This document shows, piece by piece, positions 33,445 through 41,195 of a DNA stretch of 43,696 nt. This DNA is from Candidatus Chloroheliaceae bacterium. GTDB lineage: Bacteria; Chloroflexota; Chloroflexia; Chloroheliales; Chloroheliaceae. The stretch is from positions 1 to 43,696 of the forward strand of contig JACAUC010000017.1 in the NCBI GenBank assembly GCA_013390945.1, read 5' to 3'. Numbering within the stretch: the stretch's first letter is position 1; each line of letters starts with the position of its first letter. Below the pieces are notes generated by a model. The model had not been told where the DNA came from. It worked only from the letters and a program-made list of their open reading frames with translations, and did no database searches. A program made the position numbers and the translations under genes.

Positions 33445-35884
33445 CGGAATCAGATGGCTGGTGCTAATTATTGGCCTCTCTTTTGGAAGTGGCGGCTTAC
33501 TGCCTTATTTAGGGCTGTTTATAAAGTTCGGTCAAAATTCCCAAAAAATTTTGACGCGCTTTTCGCTCTATTTCGCTATCTTGGGCAGTAGTGCCGTTTT
33601 GACCACCGCTCTTTTATTCTGGGAAAACCCTTCTAGGCCGGAATATAAGACGGTAACGCTCTTTGAACAGGGCAATTGGGTGGTAGATCAAGAGCAAGTG
33701 CTATTGCCCGGCTTTGCCCCTCATCTCTATATTGATCGCCTTTCCGTCTTCTTCCTAATTCTGGTGGCAAGCTTTGCCGCGCTGATTGCCTTCTATTCGG
33801 TCAAGTGGCTAACGAAGGACGCTTCTGAGATCAGCAGTCATTATGTAGCGGCGGCTTTTAATTTCTTTGTCCTCTTTACTTTGTTGATCTTGATCTGTAA
33901 TGATACTTTCTTTTTCCTAGTTTGCCTAGAAGGGGTCACTTTAAGTTTTTCTTACTTGGCACTCTATAAACACAAAAAATACAGTGCCTGTGGTATGCCT
34001 GCGCGGCCAGCCGAGGTAGAAGAGACCGAAGCCGCCAAAACCGCTTTTAAGGTTTACCTGATTTTTAACCACACCGGCGTTATTCTTATTACTGCCGCCC
34101 TAGTCATTTTGTCAATATATAACCATGACTTTGATTTTAATCGCTTCAGGGAAGCAAGTCTTCATAATCACCTACCGCCTCGGATAGTAGCAGACCTGAT
34201 TTTTATCTTTGGATTGTTGGGTTTTAGCATTAAGGCAGGCATTGCTCCCTTTCATATTTGGGTCACTAAAGTGCATCCCTACTCTCCCACCAGTATTCAT
34301 GCTATGCTCTCAGGGGTAGTGCTTAAAGTGACCGGGATTTATGGAATGCTGCGCCTCTTTTTTGACTTTTTGAGACCGAATTGGGAGTGGGGAATAGTAG
34401 TAGTCTTATTGGCTGGTATTACTGCGGTAGTCGGAGTTTTTTATGCACTCTTCAGTCGAGATTTAAAGGAAGCTCTGGCTTCACATAGTGTAGCGAATTT
34501 GGGTATTATCCTAGCCGGAATCGGGTTGGCCTTGATCTTTAACTATAGCCCGTCCTATACTTCGGCTAAAGCTGCTAGTTTTAATGGGTTGGCCCAGCTT
34601 GCCTTGATTGCCTCTCTTTACCATACCCTTAACCACGCCGTTTTTAAAGGCTTACTTTCGCTGTGTACTGGTGCTATAGAACTAGCTACCGGGACGGTTA
34701 AATTTGAAGAGCTAGGTGGTCTAATGACCACCAATCACAAGCTCTACCGTGGCATTTCAAATGCCTTCCTCGTTGGGGCAGTCTCCATTGCAGGGTTGCC
34801 GCCTTTTAATGGCTTTGTCAGCGAGTGGTTGACTTTGCAGGTCTTCTTTGGTGGTCTCCAAGCTGTGAGCAAGGAGCAACGTTTTTTCACTCTGATTGGT
34901 TTAATAGCAGGTTTGCTGCTGCTTAGCACTGCTTTTGGGCTAACGGTGTTGGCCTTCGTGAAAATAGCGGGTGAAACCGTGTTGGGTAAGCCACGCCGTC
35001 CCTATCCAGACCAACTCGAAAGAACTCCTCGTGAGATGAGCTTTGTCTTATATCTACTGGCTTCAGCCTGCTTGCTGCTAGGTCTCTTCTCCGTGCCGAT
35101 AATAGAAGTTTTGCGACAAGTAATTGAGCCTTTGAGTAGCCTTGGTAGTGACAAAACCCAGTCTACACGGCCAGCCGAAGCAACCTTGACTCTTTCTTCT
35201 CAGGTAGCTAGTACCACTGTACAAATACCGGGTATAGGCTACGAGGCTAACTTCTCGATTCTCTTTTGGCTCTCTTTAGTAAGTATAATAGCTCTATTAG
35301 GATTATTTATGCTTAGCTGGAGCCGTTGGCACTCTTGGCAGCGTAACGAGCAGTTTCTTCCGCGTAGACCTTGGATAGGTGGGACTTCCTTTGAAGCCAG
35401 TAAGATGCGTTTTACGGGTAATGCTTTTACTTCTCTAATTTGGATGCGGTCGGCTGGCCGGTCCACTGGTGGTCGGGCTGGTCGGGCTGGAAAGGTACAA
35501 CCACCTACGAACCCTGCTGAGTTGCCTGAAAAGAAGAGAAGTTCCTCGCAAAAGAAACTTCTCGTTACGCGGCCAGCCGAAAGGTTGCTCTACAAAGACC
35601 AAGTAACGAGCAGTGTAACGCGAAGTTCTGAGCCACAAGATAAAGACGAGGTAACGAGCAGTTGGCAGGAGCAAGAATACCTGCCTTACCACCTCCCTCT
35701 TACCAAAACCCGCTATGCCCTAGATTATTTTTGCTTGGCCTACAACCGGGTATTGAACTGGTTGCTGCGCCTTTCTAATAAAGCGGGTTGCTGGCTACAA
35801 AATGGCGACATTCACCGTTATCTCTACTTTATTTTTCTAACTTTTTGCGGCCTGCTCTTGTTAGCCTTTACCCAGTGGAGGTAG
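33437..35884 (+). CDS. HyfB/HycC-like (NuoL-type) membrane subunit of an Ehr complex
   Basis: This 815-aa polytopic membrane protein belongs to the proton-conducting antiporter-like family (NuoL/HyfB): YIDRLSVFFLILVASFAALIAFYSV, then KAGIAPFHIWVTKVHPYSPTSIHAMLSGVVLK and HTLNHAVFKGLLSL, with the lysines and histidines of the ion path. HyfB/HycC proteins are about 600-670 aa; this one has a long extra hydrophilic region (about 635-760) before the last membrane segment. Much of that region derives from dispersed repeats (35342-35358, 35451-35484, 35556-35663), and smaller copies are at 34004 and 35168. The start ATG overlaps the upstream STAND gene by 8 nt (ATGGATAA). It is the first gene of six encoding the complex. 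Confidence 0.88.
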   Translation: MDNGIRWLVLIIGLSFGSGGLLPYLGLFIKFGQNSQKILTRFSLYFAILGSSAVLTTALLFWENPSRPEYKTVTLFEQGNWVVDQEQVLLPGFAPHLYIDRLSVFFLILVASFAALIAFYSVKWLTKDASEISSHYVAAAFNFFVLFTLLILICNDTFFFLVCLEGVTLSFSYLALYKHKKYSACGMPARPAEVEETEAAKTAFKVYLIFNHTGVILITAALVILSIYNHDFDFNRFREASLHNHLPPRIVADLIFIFGLLGFSIKAGIAPFHIWVTKVHPYSPTSIHAMLSGVVLKVTGIYGMLRLFFDFLRPNWEWGIVVVLLAGITAVVGVFYALFSRDLKEALASHSVANLGIILAGIGLALIFNYSPSYTSAKAASFNGLAQLALIASLYHTLNHAVFKGLLSLCTGAIELATGTVKFEELGGLMTTNHKLYRGISNAFLVGAVSIAGLPPFNGFVSEWLTLQVFFGGLQAVSKEQRFFTLIGLIAGLLLLSTAFGLTVLAFVKIAGETVLGKPRRPYPDQLERTPREMSFVLYLLASACLLLGLFSVPIIEVLRQVIEPLSSLGSDKTQSTRPAEATLTLSSQVASTTVQIPGIGYEANFSILFWLSLVSIIALLGLFMLSWSRWHSWQRNEQFLPRRPWIGGTSFEASKMRFTGNAFTSLIWMRSAGRSTGGRAGRAGKVQPPTNPAELPEKKRSSSQKKLLVTRPAERLLYKDQVTSSVTRSSEPQDKDEVTSSWQEQEYLPYHLPLTKTRYALDYFCLAYNRVLNWLLRLSNKAGCWLQNGDIHRYLYFIFLTFCGLLLLAFTQWR
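34004..34013 (+). repeat. CGGCCAGCCG core repeat in hyfB-like gene
   Basis: A core copy translated as RPAE within ACGMPARPAEVEETEAAK, a hydrophilic loop between membrane segments. Confidence 0.6.
35168..35179 (+). repeat. CGGCCAGCCGAA repeat in hyfB-like gene
   Basis: Exact 12-mer translated as RPAE in the loop QSTRPAEATLTLSS. Confidence 0.65.
35342..35663 (+). repeat. Cluster of translated dispersed repeats in the hyfB-like gene
   Basis: GTAACGAGCAGTT occurs at 35343-35355 and 35651-35663, a 12-nt version at 35603-35614, and AACTTCTCGTTACG at 35556-35569. CGGCCAGCCGAA is at 35570-35581. A composite unit at 35451-35484 begins CGGCTGGCCG and has an inverted relative at 41303-41336. All are read in frame, building most of a low-complexity Arg/Ser/Lys-rich loop before the last membrane helix. 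Confidence 0.75.
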
Positions 35885-35886
35885 CT

Positions 35887-36894
35887 ATGTTTACGTTTGC
35901 ATTCTGGACACTTTTTCAGATGTTGGTTTATATAGCTATCGCGCCTCTGTTATTGGGCAGGTTACGCTGGGCCAAGGCGAGGCTACAGGGGCAGCAAGGC
36001 CCACCGCTCTTCCAGCCTTACTATGATTTATGGAAACTTATGCAACGCCAGCCGATAATTCCAGATACGGCTTCGTGGGTCTTTTCAGCCGTTCCGATTA
36101 TAGTACTGGCCTGTTATATTTCGTTGGGACTGGTAACGCCTTTCTTCTTTTTGCCCAATCCTAACCAAAACTGGCCGAGGATTGACCTATTGGTGCTGGT
36201 TTATTTGCTGGTAGTGCCACACTTTGCGTTAGGGCTGGCCGGAATGGATGCGGGTACTCCCATCACTGGCTTGGGTAGTGCCCGCGAGATGTTTATGCAG
36301 CTTTTAACCGAACCAGCTCTGATCCTGACAGTTTACGCGATGACTCTCACTACCAACACTACTAGCCTGACAGGGGTGCTGCTTTTTAACCGCGACAAGC
36401 AGTTAAAGGGTCTGAGCGACTCTGATTTACAACAGGCTTTCTTGGTTAACAGCCTAATCTTTATGGCTCTATTTCTCATCGTTTTAGCCGAAGCCGGACG
36501 GTTGCCTTTTGATAATCCTGGGACTCACTTAGAACTTACAATGGTAGGCAAGGCCATCGAGCTAGAATACGCAGGCTATCACCTCGCAATGTTGGATTTG
36601 GCTGAAGCTCTGCGCCTGACTTTTCTCCTGAATCTGCTGCTAAACTTTATCTTTCCTTTTGCAATGGCTTTTGAAACTGCTCCTTACGCAGTTGAGGATT
36701 TAGGGCCGAATGTCTGGTGGGTCTTATTTTACCCATTCAAGTTGTTTCTTATGGTGCTGCTGCTGGCTGGTTGGGAGAGCTTTAATTCCCGTGTGCGCTT
36801 GCGTATGGTCTCAAATTACAGTTCATGGGCCTTATTCTTCTCTCTAGTAGCAGTGCTGGTAATTGTTTTCAATTTAAGAATTAGTTCAAACTAA
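35887..36894 (+). CDS. HyfC/HycD-like (NuoH-type) membrane subunit
   Basis: This 335-aa membrane protein of the NuoH/HycD family anchors the soluble arm to the membrane. Diagnostic stretches are RLQGQQGPPLFQPYYDLWKL near the N-terminus, a central LGLAGMDAGTPITGLGSAREM, and EAGRLPFDNPGTHLELTMVG, the conserved loop that contacts the large and small subunits. Start ATG 35887 follows GGAGG; it begins 2 nt after the hyfB-like stop. Length is normal (E. coli HycD about 307). No dispersed repeat was seen here, in keeping with few variable loops. Confidence 0.9.
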   Translation: MFTFAFWTLFQMLVYIAIAPLLLGRLRWAKARLQGQQGPPLFQPYYDLWKLMQRQPIIPDTASWVFSAVPIIVLACYISLGLVTPFFFLPNPNQNWPRIDLLVLVYLLVVPHFALGLAGMDAGTPITGLGSAREMFMQLLTEPALILTVYAMTLTTNTTSLTGVLLFNRDKQLKGLSDSDLQQAFLVNSLIFMALFLIVLAEAGRLPFDNPGTHLELTMVGKAIELEYAGYHLAMLDLAEALRLTFLLNLLLNFIFPFAMAFETAPYAVEDLGPNVWWVLFYPFKLFLMVLLLAGWESFNSRVRLRMVSNYSSWALFFSLVAVLVIVFNLRISSN

Positions 36895-36914
36895 TCGTTA
36901 CGGAGTACTTAAAT

Positions 36915-37805
36915 ATGGGCTTGAATATCGAAAACCTTCTACATGCGGTGGTATTGTTAATTGCGGTAGTGCTAATTTTAATGGCAGTGGCAATTTCGTC
37001 GCGGGATAATGCTTCCCGGATGATAACCGATTATAAAATACAGGCTCTCTTGCTCTTTCTTTTGACGATTTTCACCGCCCTTGAGTTGGGAGATGCCGTT
37101 ATAGGTTTCTTGGCCTTACCACCCTTGGTAATGTTAGTGCTAATACGGGCTCTACTGGCTCAGGCAACGGTGGTAACAAGCGGAATTACCGTGTGGCAAC
37201 GACTTAAAAGAGCTTTTTTTGAGTCGATCAGGCCGAACGGCCAGCCGTTCGGCTGGTCGTGGAAGTCCAGACCCTCGCCTCGGCTGGCCGCTACCATTTA
37301 TCCAGCAAAGGATCGAACCATTGAAGAAGCGACTATCCGCTGGCTCCGTGCCACCGACAATCGCGATAGTACCCTGTCGGTCGCTTTTAGTTTTCTAGCA
37401 TTGGCCTTAGCTTATTTTTTCGCGTTCAGTTTGATAAAAAACCAACCGGATGTAGCAAATAATCTAGCTGTTTCCCTCTCCTTAGTGCTGATTGGGCTGT
37501 TGATTATGTTGCGTAAGAAAGATATTATTTCGCAAATCGTGGGTTTGCTAGTAATGGAACATGGAATGTTTTTAGCAGCAATAAGGGTGTTGCGTATCCC
37601 TTCGTTGTCGCTTTTGTTTGTAATTAGCCTTTTTCTATACTTGGGAATTACTATTGTAATGCTGGTTTACTTGCTACCGGAGCTTGATCGTACCTCCGGT
37701 TCCCTCATGATTGAGCAACAAAAAATATTGAGGGAGGAGTACAAACCAGAGGCCAGCCTACAGCAACTTTTGGTTCCTGAAAACGGCTGGCCGAAAGGAG
37801 AATAA
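36915..37805 (+). CDS. HyfE-like membrane subunit (NuoK-related)
   Basis: This 296-aa membrane protein matches HyfE: an N-terminal helix, MITDYKIQALLLFLLTIFTAL, and after a loop the NuoK-like LVLIGLLIMLRKKDIISQIVGLLVMEHGMFL. E. coli HyfE is about 216 aa; the extra length lies mainly in a central hydrophilic insertion containing translated repeats (37231-37290) and in the C-terminal tail, whose last residues (ENGWPKGE) are encoded by another repeat copy (37784-37793). That copy is followed by AAAGGAG, the ribosome site for the next gene. The gap to the hyfC-like gene is 20 nt. Confidence 0.85.
   Translation: MGLNIENLLHAVVLLIAVVLILMAVAISSRDNASRMITDYKIQALLLFLLTIFTALELGDAVIGFLALPPLVMLVLIRALLAQATVVTSGITVWQRLKRAFFESIRPNGQPFGWSWKSRPSPRLAATIYPAKDRTIEEATIRWLRATDNRDSTLSVAFSFLALALAYFFAFSLIKNQPDVANNLAVSLSLVLIGLLIMLRKKDIISQIVGLLVMEHGMFLAAIRVLRIPSLSLLFVISLFLYLGITIVMLVYLLPELDRTSGSLMIEQQKILREEYKPEASLQQLLVPENGWPKGE
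37231..37290 (+). repeat. Translated palindromic repeats in hyfE-like gene
   Basis: CCGAACGG (37234-37241) and CCGTTCGG (37245-37252) flank the core CGGCCAGCCG (37238-37247), and CGGCTGGCCG recurs at 37281-37290. They are translated as PNGQPFGWSW and PRLAAT, in a hydrophilic insertion between membrane helices. Confidence 0.7.
37749..37801 (+). repeat. Repeat copies at the hyfE/hyfF junction, carrying a ribosome site
   Basis: GAGGCCAGCCTA (37749-37760, degenerate) and CGGCTGGCCGAA (37784-37795) form the end of the hyfE-like gene. AAAGGAG (37795-37801) follows and is the only ribosome-binding candidate for the TTG start at 37813. Confidence 0.5.
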
Positions 37806-37812
37806 CCTCGCT

Positions 37813-39486
37813 TTGTTTGAGCTATTATTGGTATTTACCATACTGCTACCGTTATTTGGAGCCTTTTTCTCTTTCTGGTTTCGGTTCGGTTTGGCTACGG
37901 CTATCTCTTCCTCTGGCTCACTCGCTACCTCGATTATTTTAGGAATCTCGCACAAAATCGGAACGCCGCCGATAACAATGAATCTCTCTTTTATTAATGT
38001 CTACATGGACGAATTGAGCCTCTTTTTTATTCTGGTGGTAAATATCGTAGCACTCTTCGCTTCATTTTACACTCTTCAGTCTCGCAAAGGTACTTCTTTG
38101 CGCGAAGATTACAGCCAAAGTAAATTTCATCTCTGGTTTAATCTTTTCCACTTCACGATGCTGACAGTCTTGGTTATGGATAATCTGGTGGTGCTATGGA
38201 TTGCGGTGCAACTGACCACCGTCTCGTCTGCCCTGTTGGTGCGGCATAGCGGTACACGATCTGCGGCTGAAGCCGCTTGGAAGTTTCTGATTATCACCAC
38301 TACTGGCGTGATTTTTGCTTTCCTAGGCACAATTTTATTAGCCTATGCCTATTATGCTACGCTTGAAGATTTGAGTAAGCAAAAGCCAGAGTTGCTTGAT
38401 TTACGCTGGTCGCTCCTAGCTCACCCCGGCACCATTAACCAGAGCAACTATAATATCTTGGTGGTTTCATTTTTGTTGGTTCTGATAGGCTATGGTACTA
38501 AGGCCGGATTAGCCCCGATGCACACTTGGCTACCGGATGGACATGGGGAAGCACCCGCTCCAGTTAGTGCGATGCTTTCTGGAGTTATGCTAAAAACCGC
38601 GTTCTATGCGATCCTACGCTTCTTTACCATTGCTTGGCTTAATTTGGGCGAGGAATTTATTCTTAATTTGTTATTGTGTTCAGGTATACTCTCGCTGCTG
38701 ATAGCTACACCACTTATTCTGAAACAGCAGTACAAATTCAAGCGGGTGTTGGCATATCATAGCCTAGAACACATGGGCATTATCGCTTTTGGAGTTGGGA
38801 TTGGCAGTAAGGTAGCAATTTTTGGTGCTTTACTACACGCCCTCAATCATGCTCTGACTAAAGCCTTAATGTTTTTAGTTTATGGACACATTCAGGATAG
38901 TTATCACGAGATCAGTCACACTTCGGCTGGCCGTTCGGCTGGCCGTTCTCGTTACGAGGCTGGGAATGATAAGCATATCCGAGGTGTCTGGAAAAAAATG
39001 CCAGTAGTCGGCACAGTGCTGACTGGAGGAGGGCTGGCTCTGGTGGGCGCACCACCTTTCAGCATTTTTATGAGTGAATTTATTATTCTTGGGGCAGCTA
39101 TCCAAAAATTTCAAGACGGCCCACCGAACGGCCCGCCTGACTTACAGCACTGGTTACTGGTGGGAGCTATCCCGCTCTACCTCCTCACCCTCACCCTGAT
39201 TTTTGGAGGGTTAGTTGGGCATATCTCGCGCCTACTTTTCGATTCCACCTCGGCTGGTCGCTCGGTTGGCCGCGAAGGGTCTGAATTTGAAACTTCTCGT
39301 TACGATGTTACCTCGGCTGACCGCCTCGTTAAAGTCGGCTATGCTCGTCTGCGCTTCTTTTCCTTCGGCTCTCTTCTTCTTCTTATGCTTATTTCGGGCT
39401 TGACGATCATACGCTGGCCGCTGGATCTACCCGAATTGCTAAACGAAAGTGCTAGGATAGTTTTGGAAGGTTCTCAACCGCGATGA
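37813..39486 (+). CDS. HyfF-like (NuoM/NuoN-type) membrane subunit
   Basis: This 557-aa antiporter-like membrane protein shows MDELSLFFILVVNIVALFASF, KAGLAPMHTWLPDGHGEAPAPVSAMLSG (the hallmark loop of the family) and LHALNHALTKALMFLVYGHI. Start is TTG 37813, with AAAGGAG ending 11 nt upstream; no in-frame ATG or GTG occurs before the first conserved helix. Two loops carry translated repeats: TSAGRSAGRSRYEAG (38922-38957) and TSAGRSVGREGSEFETSRYD (39249-39323). Its last 4 nt overlap the hyfG-like start. E. coli HyfF is about 526 aa, so the insertions account for much of the excess. Confidence 0.87.
   Translation: MFELLLVFTILLPLFGAFFSFWFRFGLATAISSSGSLATSIILGISHKIGTPPITMNLSFINVYMDELSLFFILVVNIVALFASFYTLQSRKGTSLREDYSQSKFHLWFNLFHFTMLTVLVMDNLVVLWIAVQLTTVSSALLVRHSGTRSAAEAAWKFLIITTTGVIFAFLGTILLAYAYYATLEDLSKQKPELLDLRWSLLAHPGTINQSNYNILVVSFLLVLIGYGTKAGLAPMHTWLPDGHGEAPAPVSAMLSGVMLKTAFYAILRFFTIAWLNLGEEFILNLLLCSGILSLLIATPLILKQQYKFKRVLAYHSLEHMGIIAFGVGIGSKVAIFGALLHALNHALTKALMFLVYGHIQDSYHEISHTSAGRSAGRSRYEAGNDKHIRGVWKKMPVVGTVLTGGGLALVGAPPFSIFMSEFIILGAAIQKFQDGPPNGPPDLQHWLLVGAIPLYLLTLTLIFGGLVGHISRLLFDSTSAGRSVGREGSEFETSRYDVTSADRLVKVGYARLRFFSFGSLLLLMLISGLTIIRWPLDLPELLNESARIVLEGSQPR
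38922..38957 (+). repeat. Three consecutive 12-nt repeat units
   Basis: TTCGGCTGGCCG at 38922-38933 and again at 38934-38945, immediately followed by TTCTCGTTACGA at 38946-38957. Both repeat families meet at a 12-nt register, each adding four residues (SAGR, SAGR, SRYE). Confidence 0.8.
39249..39323 (+). repeat. Degenerate repeat cluster in hyfF-like gene
   Basis: CTCGGCTGGTCG (39249-39260) and CTCGGTTGGCCG (39261-39272) are one-mismatch core copies in tandem. AACTTCTCGTTACGA is at 39291-39305, and CTCGGCTGACCG at 39312-39323. All are in frame in a cytoplasmic-type loop. Confidence 0.65.
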
Positions 39487-41189
39487 CGCAGGCGAAATTA
39501 AGTGAAACGCTGGATAAATATGGTGACAGGCTATGGCCTCTCTTACCGAACGAATGGCATTATCGGCTCAAGAATAGCATTCATATACTAGAATTGAGTA
39601 AGGAGTTAAAAAAACGTAATTTTTATTTGGTGACAGTGATAGCCAACGATGAGCGAGAATTAGAGGATAAATGCTTTAAAATCTACTATTTATTCTCACA
39701 TCCTGCCGATAACATGTTTTTAATTACTGAAATGGTGTTAGATAACAAGCAGGAGACCTATTGTTCGATAGCCGAGGTTTTTAAGGCGGCTCGACCCTTT
39801 GAGCTTGAGATAGGAGACCTCTTTGGTCTCTATCCGGCCCAGCGACTTGGGCAAGAGCAATCGGCACGGCCAGCCGAAGACCGCACCAAAACCTTTTTGC
39901 ATGGCTCCTATCCCGCAAATTTTAATCCGCTCCGGAGACACGATAATGCTCTTCTACCGGAAACTACCGAAAGGGTAACTGCTCGCTACGTAGAACATAG
40001 TCTGCCTGAGCCACCAACAGGTGAGCTTTATCTGACGGTAGGACCGGTACATGCAGGGGTGATTGAGCCGGGTCGTTTTTCGTTCCGTATCAGTGGCGAG
40101 ATTATTGAAGAAGTAGAAATCAAACTGGGCTACACCCATAAAGGAATTGAACGCTTATTTCAAACTCACTACAATTTGCTAGAAGGCTGGCGGCTGGCAG
40201 AACATGTTTCAGGCGATTCTTCTTTTGCACACAGTCTGGCTTATTGTAAAGCGGTAGAAGCTTTAGCTGGCTGCCATATCTCAAAAGTAGCAAAATTGCT
40301 ACGTGCTTTGTTCCTTGAAATGGAACGCCTAGTTAATCACATTGGAGATACTGGGGCACTGGCCCATGATATTGCGCTAGAACTAGTGGCAGCCGAGTTA
40401 GCGGTGTTGCGCGAAGAAATGCTGCGGCTAAATGGGGAAATGACTGGGAGCCGCTTCCTACGCAAACTAAATCGGCCTGGTGGCCTAGAACTGCCTGGTA
40501 CTATTACCGGAGGTTTTTTAGAGAATTTGTGGATTCGGCTTGAAAAAATTACTAATAAATACCAAGCGTTAGCAGAACCTATGCTGAAAGGCTCTCACTT
40601 TCGGAACCGCGCACTTGGTGTCGGCATCCTTAAAGAGGAGCAGGCTTTGGATTTGGGAGCAACCGGAATGGTTGCCAGAGCCGCAGGTTTGCTTCGTGAT
40701 TTCCGGCTACAGCACCCCTTTGGCCCTTATGGGGATGCAGAGGTCAAGGCGATAATTGAGAGCCACCGCGGACGTTACATTGAGAATTATGGCCTCGACA
40801 AATATCGGGGTGATGTTTACAGTCGCTTCCTTCAACGTATGGAAGAGGTAGAGACTTCTAAAGAATTAATTGCCTATTTTATTCAGTGCTTTAAAAAGTT
40901 CCCGCCCGTGACAAACTATCGTGAGGAGCTTGATCTGGAAAGGGTGGATAATTTTGTATTTGGTTTTGGCTATGTAGAGGGCTGGCGTGGCGATATTGTC
41001 TATTGGATCATGAAAGATAAATTCAACCGTATTTACCGCTGCAAGATACGCGATGCCTCCACCCTGAACTGGCCGGCTCTCAAAGAGGCCCTTGCCCCAA
41101 CTAATTCCTCCCTGCGTGAAACGCTACTGGCCGATTTTCCGCTAATCAATAAAAGTTTTAATTTGTCTTATTCCGGCAATGATTTATAG
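39483..41189 (+). CDS. HyfG/HycE-like (NuoC-NuoD fusion) large subunit lacking Ni-Fe cysteines
   Basis: This 568-aa protein fuses a 30-kDa NuoC-like domain (about 1-125, ending ELEIGDLFGLYPAQ) to a 49-kDa NuoD/hydrogenase-large-like domain (PVHAGVIEPGRFSFRISGE, LGYTHKGIERL, FLEMERLVNHIGDTGALAHD). Hydrogenases carry R-x-C-G-x-C in motif L1; here residues 241-247 read HVSGDSS, and the C-terminal D-P-C-x-x-C is D-A-S-T-L-N (about 524-529). All four metal ligands are gone, as in Ehr-type complexes. H2 chemistry is therefore very unlikely. Repeats add RPAE (39867-39878) and TARY (39977-39990) between the two domains. The ATG overlaps the hyfF-like stop by 4 nt. Confidence 0.88.
   Translation: MTQAKLSETLDKYGDRLWPLLPNEWHYRLKNSIHILELSKELKKRNFYLVTVIANDERELEDKCFKIYYLFSHPADNMFLITEMVLDNKQETYCSIAEVFKAARPFELEIGDLFGLYPAQRLGQEQSARPAEDRTKTFLHGSYPANFNPLRRHDNALLPETTERVTARYVEHSLPEPPTGELYLTVGPVHAGVIEPGRFSFRISGEIIEEVEIKLGYTHKGIERLFQTHYNLLEGWRLAEHVSGDSSFAHSLAYCKAVEALAGCHISKVAKLLRALFLEMERLVNHIGDTGALAHDIALELVAAELAVLREEMLRLNGEMTGSRFLRKLNRPGGLELPGTITGGFLENLWIRLEKITNKYQALAEPMLKGSHFRNRALGVGILKEEQALDLGATGMVARAAGLLRDFRLQHPFGPYGDAEVKAIIESHRGRYIENYGLDKYRGDVYSRFLQRMEEVETSKELIAYFIQCFKKFPPVTNYREELDLERVDNFVFGFGYVEGWRGDIVYWIMKDKFNRIYRCKIRDASTLNWPALKEALAPTNSSLRETLLADFPLINKSFNLSYSGNDL
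39867..39878 (+). repeat. CGGCCAGCCGAA repeat in hyfG-like gene
   Basis: Exact 12-mer translated as part of QSARPAEDR, at the junction between the 30-kDa and 49-kDa domains. A degenerate copy of the other repeat, AACTGCTCGCTACG, follows at 39977-39990. Confidence 0.65.
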
Positions 41190-41195
41190 GATAAA

